This document shows positions 1 to 7,203 of a stretch of 9,657 nt of DNA, in pieces. The translations under genes were made by a program, and so were the position numbers. Location: the NCBI GenBank assembly GCA_002316385.1, contig DCDL01000023.1:1-9657 (forward strand), written 5' to 3'. A model generated the notes under the pieces. That model was not told the DNA's origin. It saw only the letters and a program-made list of their open reading frames with translations, and ran no database searches. How positions within the stretch are numbered: position 1 is the stretch's first letter; each line of letters begins with the position of its first letter. Origin of the DNA: Clostridium sp. UBA1056. Its GTDB lineage: Bacteria; Bacillota; Clostridia; Clostridiales; Clostridiaceae.

Positions 1-19
1 ATGCTTGCTATTTTTTCTT

Positions 20-180
20 AGGCACGTGAAAATAAATAATAGACCAAAGATTCGAAGTATATTTGTCACGAGACAAGGAGTTAAAATCCTGTCATAGTGG
101 CACTATGACAGGATTTTAACGACGCAGTATTCGTGGCAAATAGGCGAGAAAACTGATCTATTATTTATTTGATAGTGCCT
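20..180. repeat. Long nested inverted-repeat element, left copy (structured repeat or RNA)
   Basis: This non-coding segment folds back on itself in layers around a centre near position 100. The outermost pairing is 20-25 with 175-180 (aggcac/gtgcct). Next is an uninterrupted 14-bp arm, 30-43 with 157-170, AT-rich. Then 61-71 pairs with 131-141 (11 bp, one G-T wobble), and 80-99 pairs with 101-120 (20 bp, perfect). Unpaired internal loops lie between the arms at about 46-60, 72-79, 121-130 and 142-154. The half at 121-180 resembles, as reverse complement, the sequence at 9581-9639, including the exact 10-mer gacgcagtat, so this is a repeated element rather than a chance fold. No transposase or ORF is associated. 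It could be a MITE-like mobile repeat or a structured RNA; no long T-run marks a terminator on either side. I do not recognise a named family. Confidence 0.72.
80..120. repeat. Perfect 20-bp palindrome with one-base centre
   Basis: Positions 80-99 are the exact reverse complement of 101-120, with a single G at 100 between them. As RNA the tip would open to a short loop (TGGCA), leaving about an 18-bp perfect stem. It is the innermost arm of the larger element at 20-180. The only long T stretches at its edges are the few bases inside the stem, so it is not a convincing terminator in either direction. It could be the element's variable central stem or a small palindromic repeat inserted into an older element. 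Confidence 0.85.
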
Positions 181-288
181 TATTTATAATATGAATTATG
201 TTTCGATAATGAAAGTATATAAATATCGTGATATTACCAAGTTATTTGATAATAATCAAAATAAAAACAGCAAAAGGAAGTGATTATT

Positions 289-1950
289 ATGGGAGAAAAT
301 GTAGCAAATACATCTTCAAATTTTATTAAAAGAATAGTGGTGGATGATTTACAAAGCGGAAAGCATGATAATATAATTACTCGTTTTCCACCAGAACCAA
401 ATGGATATTTACATATAGGACATGCAAAATCTATAGTTCTAAATTTTGAGTTAGCAGATGAATTCAATGGAAAAACTAACTTAAGATTTGATGATACAAA
501 TCCAACTAAAGAGGATACTGAATACGTTGAATCTATAAAAGAAGATATAGAATGGCTTGGATTTAACTGGGACGATTTATACTTTGCATCAAATTATTTT
601 GAAGAAATGTATAATAGAGCAGTACTTTTAATTAAAAAAGGATTAGCATTCGTATGTGATTTAACCCCTGAAGAAATAAGAGAATATAGAGGTAGCTTAA
701 GGGAACCAGGAAAAGAAAGTCCTTATAGAAATAGAACAGTTGAAGAAAACCTAGATTTATTTGATCGTATGAGAAAAGGTGAATTTAAAGATGGTGAAAA
801 AGTTTTAAGGGCTAAAATTGATATGGGTTCTCCTAATATAAATATGAGAGACCCTATAATTTATCGTATATCTCATACAGAGCATCACAATACAGGAGAT
901 AAATGGTGTGTATATCCAATGTATGATTTCGCACATCCACTAGAGGATGCTATTGAAGGAATAACTCATTCAATCTGTACTTTAGAATTTGAGGATCATA
1001 GACCTCTTTATGATTGGGTAATTGAAGCTTGTGAAATGGAAAGCACTCCAAGACAAATAGAATTTGCAAGACTTAATATTACTAATACAGTAATGAGCAA
1101 AAGAAAACTTAAGGCTTTAGTAGATGAAGGTATTGCTGATGGATGGGATGATCCAAGAATGCCAACTATAGCTGGATTAAGAAGACGTGGCTATACTCCG
1201 GAGGCTATAAGAAACTTTTGTAGAGAAATAGGAGTAGCTAAAAGTGATAGTACTGTAGATGAACAGTTATTAGAACATTTTATTAGAGAAGATTTAAGTG
1301 TTAAAGCACCAAGAACTATGGGAGTTATAAGACCTTTAAAAGTAGTCATAACAAATTATCCGGAAGATGAAGTTGAAATGCTAGAAATTGAAAATAATCC
1401 AGATGACCCGTCTATGGGAAAGAGAACGGTGCAATTTTCTAGAGAAATATACATTGAAGATGAGGACTTTATGGAAGAGCCTCCTAAAAAGTACTTTAGA
1501 TTATTTCCAGGAAATGAAGTTAGACTTAAGGGAGCATACTTTATAAAATGTAATGATTTTATAAAAGATGAAAGTGGAAAAGTTGTTGAAGTCCACTGTA
1601 CTTATGACAAGGAAACTAAGAGTGGAACAGGATTTACTGGAAGAAAGGTAAAGGGAACAATACACTGGGTAGATGCTAAATCTGCTATACCAGCAGAGTT
1701 TAGATTATATGAGCCTTTAATAAAAGATGAAGAAATTGATGAAAGTAAAACCTTCTTAGAATGTATTAATCCAAATTCACTAGAAGTATTACAAGGATAT
1801 GTTGAAGAAAATATGAAGAGTGTAAAATCAGGTGAAAGCTTCCAATTCTTTAGACATGGATACTTTAATGTAGATTCTAAATATTCTACAGAGGATAAAC
1901 TAGTATTTAATAGAATAGTATCATTAAAGAGTTCCTTTAAGATTAAATAA
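289..1950 (+). CDS. glnS: Glutaminyl-tRNA synthetase
   Basis: This is a cytoplasmic class I aminoacyl-tRNA synthetase that charges tRNA-Gln with glutamine using ATP. The protein is 553 aa, essentially the size of E. coli GlnRS. The N-terminal Rossmann fold carries PPEPNG (34-39) and the HIGH box (42-45), followed by the RFDDTNP block typical of Glx synthetases. The KMSKS-loop equivalent is VMSKR at 268-272. The C-terminal part, from about residue 330, matches the GlnRS beta-barrel anticodon-binding region. I see no appended YqeY domain. An in-frame GTG at 280 is possible, but ATG at 289 is the better start: AAGGAAG ends 8 bases upstream of it, and the GTG would overlap that site. The gene appears monocistronic, with its own terminator. 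No T-box leader was found upstream. The length and sequence argue against a GluRS. Confidence 0.97.
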   Translation: MGENVANTSSNFIKRIVVDDLQSGKHDNIITRFPPEPNGYLHIGHAKSIVLNFELADEFNGKTNLRFDDTNPTKEDTEYVESIKEDIEWLGFNWDDLYFASNYFEEMYNRAVLLIKKGLAFVCDLTPEEIREYRGSLREPGKESPYRNRTVEENLDLFDRMRKGEFKDGEKVLRAKIDMGSPNINMRDPIIYRISHTEHHNTGDKWCVYPMYDFAHPLEDAIEGITHSICTLEFEDHRPLYDWVIEACEMESTPRQIEFARLNITNTVMSKRKLKALVDEGIADGWDDPRMPTIAGLRRRGYTPEAIRNFCREIGVAKSDSTVDEQLLEHFIREDLSVKAPRTMGVIRPLKVVITNYPEDEVEMLEIENNPDDPSMGKRTVQFSREIYIEDEDFMEEPPKKYFRLFPGNEVRLKGAYFIKCNDFIKDESGKVVEVHCTYDKETKSGTGFTGRKVKGTIHWVDAKSAIPAEFRLYEPLIKDEEIDESKTFLECINPNSLEVLQGYVEENMKSVKSGESFQFFRHGYFNVDSKYSTEDKLVFNRIVSLKSSFKIK

Positions 1951-1957
1951 AAAATTT

Positions 1958-1992
1958 AGCCTCTTAGCCGAAAAGTTAAGAGGTGGATTTTT
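1958..1992 (+). terminator. Rho-independent terminator of glnS
   Basis: It starts eight bases after the glnS stop codon. The stem pairs 1960-1968 (cctcttagc) with 1975-1983 (gttaagagg): 9 bp including one G-U pair, around the loop cgaaaa. Five T's follow at 1988-1992, a few bases after the stem. It separates glnS from the hydrolase gene, although the spacing of the T-run makes partial read-through possible. Confidence 0.75.
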
Positions 1993-2049
1993 ATTAATAT
2001 AAGATATGGACAAGCTCCAACGAAACTATATAAGAATAGAGGAGGCAAT

Positions 2050-4092
2050 ATGAAGAAACTATCAATAATTCTATTAGGTATGTTTTTAACGCTTGGAATT
2101 CTTAGTGCTACTACATTTGCAGAGGCTAAAGAGATGCGAGGTGCTTGGATAAGTACTGTATACAATTTAGATTGGCCTACAACTAGAAATAATGTAGAAA
2201 ATCAAAAACAAGAGTATATAGCACTATTAGATAAATTACAAGCTGTTGGATTAAACACTGTTATAGTTCAAGTTAGACCTAAAGGTGACGCTTTATATAA
2301 TTCTAGTCTTAATCCATGGTCAGATGTACTTACTGGAACACAAGGGAAAAATCCAGGATATGATCCATTATCTTTTATGATTGAAGAGACTCATAGAAGA
2401 GGCATGGAATTTCATGCTTGGTTCAATCCATACAGAATTACTACTTCAGGAACTGATGTAAGTGTGTTATCTTCAGATAATATGGCAAGAAAAAATCCAA
2501 GTTGGGTAGTAACGTATAATAATGCTTTATATTATGATCCAGGCAATCCAGAGGTAATAAATTATTTAGTAGAAACCATTGCAGAAGTAGTTAAAAATTA
2601 CAATGTAGATGGAATTCACTTTGATGATTACTTCTATCCAAGTAAGTCTTTTAATGATAATACGAGCTATAGTAAATATGGCAATGGAATGAATGAGGAT
2701 GATTGGAGACGTAATAATGTAAATACTTTAATTAAGAGTGTATACAATAAAATTAAAAGCATAAATTCATCAGTTGAATTTGGTGTAAGTCCAAGGGGAA
2801 TATGGAAAAACTCATCCAGTGATCCTAATGGCTCAGCTACAAATGGAGGACAAAGCTACTATGATATATACTGTGACTCAGTAGCATGGATAAAAAATGG
2901 TTGGGTTGACTATATAAGCCCTCAAATATACTGGACTTTTGAAAATAGTGCTGCACCTTATGATGTTCTTGTGGATTGGTGGGCAAAACAGGTTAAAGGA
3001 ACTAATGTTAAGCTTTATATAGGGCATGATGTTTCTAAGGATGAAATAATTAATCAAGTAGAGAGACAAGTAAATTATAATAGAGACAATTTAGATGTAG
3101 ATGGTAGTGTATATTTTAGAGCAAAGTTTATAGCTGATAATAGTACACTGCAATCAAAGTTAAAACAGTTAAACACTATTACCCATAAACAGCTTATTGG
3201 TTCAACTAGATATGAGACTTCCGTAAAGGTAAGTGAGGAAGGTTGGAGTAATGCAGATACTATTCTTTTGGTAAATGGATATGCTAATGCAGATGGACTT
3301 GTAGCAACTCCATTAGCTTCAGCCTATGGATCACCAATACTTTTATCAGATACGGCTGCCTTACCAGATAGTACAAAGTTAGAAATAAAGCGTTTAAATC
3401 CATCTAAAGTAATTCTGATTGGTGGAAATAGTGTTCTTGATGATAAGTTGATTAGTCAGATAAAGAGTATAAAATCTAGTATTGCTGTTGAAAGATTAGG
3501 TGGGTTAACCAGATATGATACATCACTTTTAGTGGCTAAAAGATTGGATACCATAGTTGATGTAAGTAAATCATATATATGTTATGGATTAGGAGAAGCG
3601 GATGCTTTATCTATAGCTGCCAAAGCAGGAGAAGAAAAGACACCTATAATTTTATCTGAGAAGAATATGGTATCTAAGGATATTCTAGATTGGTTAAGAA
3701 GCGAAAGTCTTGAGACTGCGTATTTTATAGGGGGGACAAGTGTTATATATGACTCTGTTATATCACAGATAAATTCTGTAACAGCTTCAGATGTTAGCGC
3801 CAATAGAGTTGCAGGAATTAATAGATATGACACTAATGCAGCTGTAATTGATAAGTTTTACTCTAGTGTAGTATATCCCGGAATTATTGTAACTAAAGGG
3901 TTAGTGTTAGCAGATGCATTAACATCAGGACCACTAGCTGCTAGAATAAAGGCACCTATAGTACTTATGGACTCACAACTAAATGATAATCAAAAACAAG
4001 TACTAAGTACGAAACAAGCTTCAAGAATATATGAAGTTGGAGGAGGAGCAAATCCTTCGGCAATACAAGAACTCATAAATAGAGTAAAATAA
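2050..4092 (+). CDS. Secreted GHL10 glycoside hydrolase-like protein with three CWB2 repeats
   Basis: This 680-aa protein is probably exported and attached to the cell wall. Residues 1-24 or 1-26 form a signal peptide (MKK, then a hydrophobic core, then TFA/EAKE). Residues about 28-370 are a GHL10 (DUF187, YngK/DigH-like) TIM-barrel domain: it opens with EMRGAWISTVYNLDWP, and contains QVRPKGDALY, AWFNPYR, the acidic block VDGIHFDDYFYP (D187, D192, D193), GVSPRGIW and YISPQIYW. Three CWB2 cell-wall-binding repeats follow at about 381-475, 480-575 and 583-680, each with an R-Y-[ED]-T motif near its start and a GG-containing strand near its end. Known biology: E. coli DigH of this family cuts denuded peptidoglycan glycan strands, and CWB2 triplets anchor clostridial surface proteins to wall polymers. 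A wall-bound glycan hydrolase is therefore inferred; the substrate is not proven. ATG 2050 follows AGGAGG (2040-2045) by only 4 bases. Flanking terminators suggest a single-gene unit. Confidence 0.9.
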   Translation: MKKLSIILLGMFLTLGILSATTFAEAKEMRGAWISTVYNLDWPTTRNNVENQKQEYIALLDKLQAVGLNTVIVQVRPKGDALYNSSLNPWSDVLTGTQGKNPGYDPLSFMIEETHRRGMEFHAWFNPYRITTSGTDVSVLSSDNMARKNPSWVVTYNNALYYDPGNPEVINYLVETIAEVVKNYNVDGIHFDDYFYPSKSFNDNTSYSKYGNGMNEDDWRRNNVNTLIKSVYNKIKSINSSVEFGVSPRGIWKNSSSDPNGSATNGGQSYYDIYCDSVAWIKNGWVDYISPQIYWTFENSAAPYDVLVDWWAKQVKGTNVKLYIGHDVSKDEIINQVERQVNYNRDNLDVDGSVYFRAKFIADNSTLQSKLKQLNTITHKQLIGSTRYETSVKVSEEGWSNADTILLVNGYANADGLVATPLASAYGSPILLSDTAALPDSTKLEIKRLNPSKVILIGGNSVLDDKLISQIKSIKSSIAVERLGGLTRYDTSLLVAKRLDTIVDVSKSYICYGLGEADALSIAAKAGEEKTPIILSEKNMVSKDILDWLRSESLETAYFIGGTSVIYDSVISQINSVTASDVSANRVAGINRYDTNAAVIDKFYSSVVYPGIIVTKGLVLADALTSGPLAARIKAPIVLMDSQLNDNQKQVLSTKQASRIYEVGGGANPSAIQELINRVK

Positions 4093-4112
4093 TTCAGGAT
4101 ATTATATATAAA

Positions 4113-4168
4113 TAAAGAGGATTCAGTTAATGTAATCATAATTACATTAACTGGGTCCTCTTTATCTA
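4113..4168. terminator. Very long terminator hairpin after the hydrolase gene
   Basis: The stem pairs 4113-4136 with 4141-4164: 24 consecutive base pairs (two G-U) closed by the 4-base loop CATA. The upper half is AT-rich. The lower part has the A-tract/GAGGA against TCCTC/T-tract pattern of an intrinsic terminator, with TTTA of the T-tract drawn into the stem and TCTATG after it. Read on the opposite strand it is also followed by a T-rich stretch, so it could act in both directions, but no convergent gene is visible here. Confidence 0.82.
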
Positions 4169-4241
4169 TGTTAGCTTAAAATATGTGATATTTACTTAAG
4201 TTTATATAATATGAAATTATCTCTAAAATATGATTAACAAA

Positions 4242-4270
4242 TTGTAATAAATAAGTTAATTAAGTAATAT
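4242..4270 (+). promoter_or_regulatory. Candidate sigma-A promoter for the lipoprotein gene
   Basis: TTGTAA at 4242-4247 and TAATAT at 4265-4270 are separated by 17 bases, each matching 4 of 6 consensus positions, and lie 31 bases before the start codon. A promoter is expected here because a strong terminator lies just upstream. The whole stretch 4165-4287 is so AT-rich that other pairings are possible: TTAACA at 4234 gives a good -35 with a poor -10, and a perfect TATAAT at 4205-4210 lacks a -35. The assignment is tentative. I see no riboswitch or operator palindrome in this gap. Confidence 0.3.
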
Positions 4271-4301
4271 ATTTTAATAATAAATTTAAGGGGTGAATTG
4301 T

Positions 4302-5450
4302 ATGAAAAAGAAGTTGTTAGCATCTATCCTAGCTGGAGCTATGCTGCTAGGTATAGTAGGTTGTACACCGAAAGATCCGACATCTGGTGGAGGTGTTGAA
4401 GGCAAACCTTACAAAATTGGAATAATTACAGGTACAGTTTCACAAGGAGAAGAAGAATATAGAGCAGCAGAAAATATGAAAGCTAAGTATGGAGATATGA
4501 TAGTATTACAAACATATCCAGATAGTTTTATGAAGGAACAAGAAACAACAATAGCAAACACCCTTAGTTTAGCAGCAGACCCGGATGTGAAAGCAATAAT
4601 ATTTGTACAGGCGGTCCCAGGAGCATCAGCAGCTATTGATAAGGTAAGAGAGAAGAATCCTGATATGTTATTTATAGCAGGAGTTCCAGGAGAAGACCCT
4701 GCTATGATAGGAGGAAAAGCTGATGTGATTTTACAAGCGGATGAGATTGGAATGGGAAGAAGTATAGTAGAGCAAGCTAAGAAGCAAGGAGCTAAAACAT
4801 TAGTACACTATTCATTCCCAAGACACATGTCCTATGAAATGTTAGCAAAGAGAAGAGATTTACTAAAAGAAACTTGTAAAGAAGTAGGGCTAGAGTTTGT
4901 TGATGCTACTGCTCCGGATCCAACAGGAGATGCAGGAGTTCCAGGAGCACAACAATTTATATTAGAAGATGTACCTAGGAAGGTTGAAGAATACGGAAAA
5001 GAAACAGCATTCTTCGCAACCAATTGTTCAATGCAAGAGCCACTTATAAAATCAACTTTAGCTGAAGGTGCTATCATGCCTCAACAATGTTGTCCATCAC
5101 CTTATCATGCATATCCAGGTGCTTTAGGAATAGAAATTCCAGAGGATAAGAAAGGAAATGTTGACTATATAGTTGAGAAAATTGGGGCGAAGCTTAAAGA
5201 AAAAGGAGGAGAAGGTAGATTCTCTACTTGGCCAGTACCTGTAAACATGTTATTTGTGGAATCTGGAACAGAATATGCTATGGCTTACCTAGATGGAAAA
5301 ACTAATGGAAAGAATGATAAAGATAAGCTTGCAGAAATATTAAATAATAAAATTGATGGTAAAATTACTATTACTCAATATAAAGATGGAGGAACAGAAA
5401 AAACTTATGATAATTATTACCTAATCTTATCTGATTATATAGACTTCTAG
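4302..5450 (+). CDS. DUF3798 solute-binding lipoprotein of an ABC importer
   Basis: This 382-aa protein is predicted to sit on the outer face of the membrane by a lipid anchor and to pass a solute to the ABC transporter encoded next to it. The signal peptide MKKKLLASILAGAMLLGIVGC ends in a lipobox (IVGC) with the lipidated Cys at 21, followed by a short Pro/Ser/Gly linker. The rest resembles a periplasmic-binding-protein type I fold: KIGIITGTVSQGEEEYRAAE opens the first lobe, and the blocks HYSFPRHMSYEML, DATAPDPTGDAG and TNCSMQEPL are what I recognise as DUF3798. Four further cysteines occur: C192, C242 and the adjacent pair C263-C264 (QQCCPSP). ATG 4302 is chosen over an in-frame GTG at 4293 because AAGGGGTG (4288-4295) ends 6 bases before it and overlaps the GTG. 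The nearest described neighbours are BMP/Med nucleoside- and sugar-binding lipoproteins. The ligand is unknown. Confidence 0.87.
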   Translation: MKKKLLASILAGAMLLGIVGCTPKDPTSGGGVEGKPYKIGIITGTVSQGEEEYRAAENMKAKYGDMIVLQTYPDSFMKEQETTIANTLSLAADPDVKAIIFVQAVPGASAAIDKVREKNPDMLFIAGVPGEDPAMIGGKADVILQADEIGMGRSIVEQAKKQGAKTLVHYSFPRHMSYEMLAKRRDLLKETCKEVGLEFVDATAPDPTGDAGVPGAQQFILEDVPRKVEEYGKETAFFATNCSMQEPLIKSTLAEGAIMPQQCCPSPYHAYPGALGIEIPEDKKGNVDYIVEKIGAKLKEKGGEGRFSTWPVPVNMLFVESGTEYAMAYLDGKTNGKNDKDKLAEILNNKIDGKITITQYKDGGTEKTYDNYYLILSDYIDF

Positions 5451-5459
5451 AAAAACATT

Positions 5460-5492
5460 AATCTTCAAGGGGATATCTCCTTGAAGATTTTT
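5460..5492 (+). terminator. Terminator between lipoprotein gene and ABC ATPase gene
   Basis: It begins nine bases after the lipoprotein stop codon. The stem pairs 5460-5470 (aatcttcaagg) with 5479-5489 (ccttgaagatt): 11 perfect base pairs around an 8-base loop. The stem runs into TTTTT at 5488-5492. It sits inside the transporter cluster, so it probably lets the binding protein be made in excess while some transcripts read through. The remaining gap to 5599 is AT-rich and shows no clear promoter. Confidence 0.82.
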
Positions 5493-5599
5493 AAAAAATC
5501 GCTAATTAGGAAGTTAAAATCATATCTACTAATCTAAATAAATCAAGATATTTTTGTAGTGTATATGATAAATTTGCCATTAAGATGGGGGGATATAGT

Positions 5600-7201
5600 T
5601 TGAGTAAAGAATATGTGCTTCGTATGGAAAATATAAAGAAGGAGTATTTCGGAAATTTAGTCTTAAAAGGAATAAATTTAAAAATAAAGCCTGGTGAAAT
5701 TCATGCTCTCCTTGGAGAAAATGGAGCGGGAAAATCTACTTTAATGAATATACTATTTGGTATGCCTGTAATACATGGTACAGGTGGATTTGAAGGTGAA
5801 GTTTTTCTAAATGAAGAAAGAGTGGATATAAAGTCGCCAAAGGATGCTATGGAATTAGGGATAGGTATGGTACATCAAGAATTTATGCTTATACCAGGGT
5901 TTACTGTATCTGAAAATATAAAGATAAATAGAGAAATTACAAAGCCTACTTTAATAAGTAAAGTATTTGGAAAAAGCTTAAAAAACTTAGATTTTAAGAC
6001 TATGAATGAAGATGCAAGAAAAGCCCTTGATACCATAGGAATTGGTATTGATGAATTAACTTATGTGTCTTCTCTACCAGTAGGATATATGCAATTTGTA
6101 GAGATAGCTAGAGAAATAGATAAAAGCAATATGCAGGTTCTAGTATTTGATGAACCTACAGCAGTACTTACAGAAAGCGAAGCAGAAACTTTAATGGATA
6201 CCATGAAGGTGTTGTCTAATAAAGGTATAGGTATAGTCTTTATAACTCATAGATTAGATGAAGTTATGGCAGTAGCAGATAATATAACTGTTTTAAGAGA
6301 CGGAGAATATATAAAAACCTTAAAAAAATCCGAGACTAATGTAATAGAACTGGCAGAGCTTATGGTAGGTCGTAAGTTAGAAATTCTACAAAAAACAGAA
6401 GAGGATGAGATAGGAAATCATGAGGAAAAATTTCTAGAAATTAAAAATTTGAATGTGGATATGCCTGGAGAGAGGGTTAAAGGAATTAATTTAGATGTAT
6501 TAAAAGGAGAAATATTAGGACTTGGAGGTCTTGCAGGACAAGGAAAAATAGGTATAGCTAATGGAGTAATGGGATTGTATCCTAGTGGTGGAGAAGTTAT
6601 CTTTCAAGGAAATGCACTAAAGCTTAATAATCCTAAAGAGGCCTTAGAAAGTGGTCTTGCTTTCGTATCAGAAGATAGAAGAGGTGTAGGGTTATTATTA
6701 GATAGCTCTATAGAACTTAATATTGCAGTAACAGCTATGGAGGTTAAGAATAAATTTTTAAAACCTTTTGGTTTTATTAAGTTTGAAGACTCTAAAGAGA
6801 TTAGAGCTTATGCAGAGAAAATGATTAAAGCTTTAGATATAAGATGTACAGGTCCAACACAAACAACTAAAAGTTTAAGTGGAGGGAATCAACAAAAAGT
6901 ATGTATAGCTAGAGCATTAGCTTTAAGTCCTAGTATTTTATTTGTCTCAGAGCCTACTAGAGGAATAGATATAGGAGCGAAAAAATTAGTTTTAGATACT
7001 CTCGTAAATCTGAATAGGAAAACAGGTATGACTATAGTTATAACTTCTAGTGAGCTAGCAGAGTTAAGAAGTATATGTCATAGAATTGCGATAATTACTG
7101 AAGGAAAAGTAGCAGGAATATTAAAACCGCAGGATAAGGATGCAAATTTTGGACTGTTAATGTCGGGCTTAGAAATACCAAGAGAGCAAGGAGTTGATTA
7201 G
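5600..7201 (+). CDS. ABC importer ATP-binding protein with two fused ATPase domains
   Basis: This 533-aa cytoplasmic ATPase carries two nucleotide-binding domains in one chain, as in RbsA, MglA and NupO, and should drive import through the two permeases downstream. Domain 1: Walker A GENGAGKST (39-47), Q-loop in MVHQE, signature LPVGYMQ (159-165, degenerate), Walker B LVFDEPT (181-187), switch His 217. Domain 2: Walker-A-like GLAGQGKI (310-317, Ile in place of Ser/Thr), canonical signature LSGGNQQ (426-432), Walker-B-like FVSEPTRG (448-455, Asp replaced by Ser). Head-to-tail pairing would give one consensus ATP site and one degenerate site. I choose TTG 5600 as start because GGGGGG (5587-5592) lies about 7 bases upstream, whereas the in-frame ATG at 5585 has no ribosome binding site; the ATG start would give 538 aa. 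Its stop is two bases before the next start. Substrate class (sugar or nucleoside) cannot be told from the ATPase. Confidence 0.93.
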   Translation: MSKEYVLRMENIKKEYFGNLVLKGINLKIKPGEIHALLGENGAGKSTLMNILFGMPVIHGTGGFEGEVFLNEERVDIKSPKDAMELGIGMVHQEFMLIPGFTVSENIKINREITKPTLISKVFGKSLKNLDFKTMNEDARKALDTIGIGIDELTYVSSLPVGYMQFVEIAREIDKSNMQVLVFDEPTAVLTESEAETLMDTMKVLSNKGIGIVFITHRLDEVMAVADNITVLRDGEYIKTLKKSETNVIELAELMVGRKLEILQKTEEDEIGNHEEKFLEIKNLNVDMPGERVKGINLDVLKGEILGLGGLAGQGKIGIANGVMGLYPSGGEVIFQGNALKLNNPKEALESGLAFVSEDRRGVGLLLDSSIELNIAVTAMEVKNKFLKPFGFIKFEDSKEIRAYAEKMIKALDIRCTGPTQTTKSLSGGNQQKVCIARALALSPSILFVSEPTRGIDIGAKKLVLDTLVNLNRKTGMTIVITSSELAELRSICHRIAIITEGKVAGILKPQDKDANFGLLMSGLEIPREQGVD

Positions 7202-7203
7202 AT

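Noticed and set aside
80..120. Palindrome as intrinsic terminator of a gene upstream of the window
   Set aside because: No T-run follows the stem on either strand, and it is the core of a larger repeated structure.
185..190. Perfect TATAAT as the glnS promoter -10
   Set aside because: No acceptable -35 lies 16-18 bases upstream, and the sequence is so AT-rich that an isolated TATAAT is weak evidence. It remains possible.
1..288. T-box leader or other riboswitch controlling glnS
   Set aside because: A synthetase gene with a structured leader suggests a T-box, but I find no T-box consensus bulge and no terminator/antiterminator pair. The structure is also shared with the unrelated site at the right edge.
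2007..2034. TGGACA plus TATAAG (16-base spacer) as promoter of the hydrolase gene
   Set aside because: The match is fair, but transcription would begin about at 2041, inside the AGGAGG ribosome binding site, which would remove most of the translation signal.
3582..3833. Antisense reading frames such as this 83-codon frame inside the hydrolase gene, and similar ones in other genes
   Set aside because: They lie wholly within strongly supported + strand genes and show no recognisable domain, so they are shadows of those genes.
5564..5569. TATGAT as -10 of a separate promoter for the ATPase gene
   Set aside because: No recognisable -35 at proper spacing and no correctly placed TG extension.
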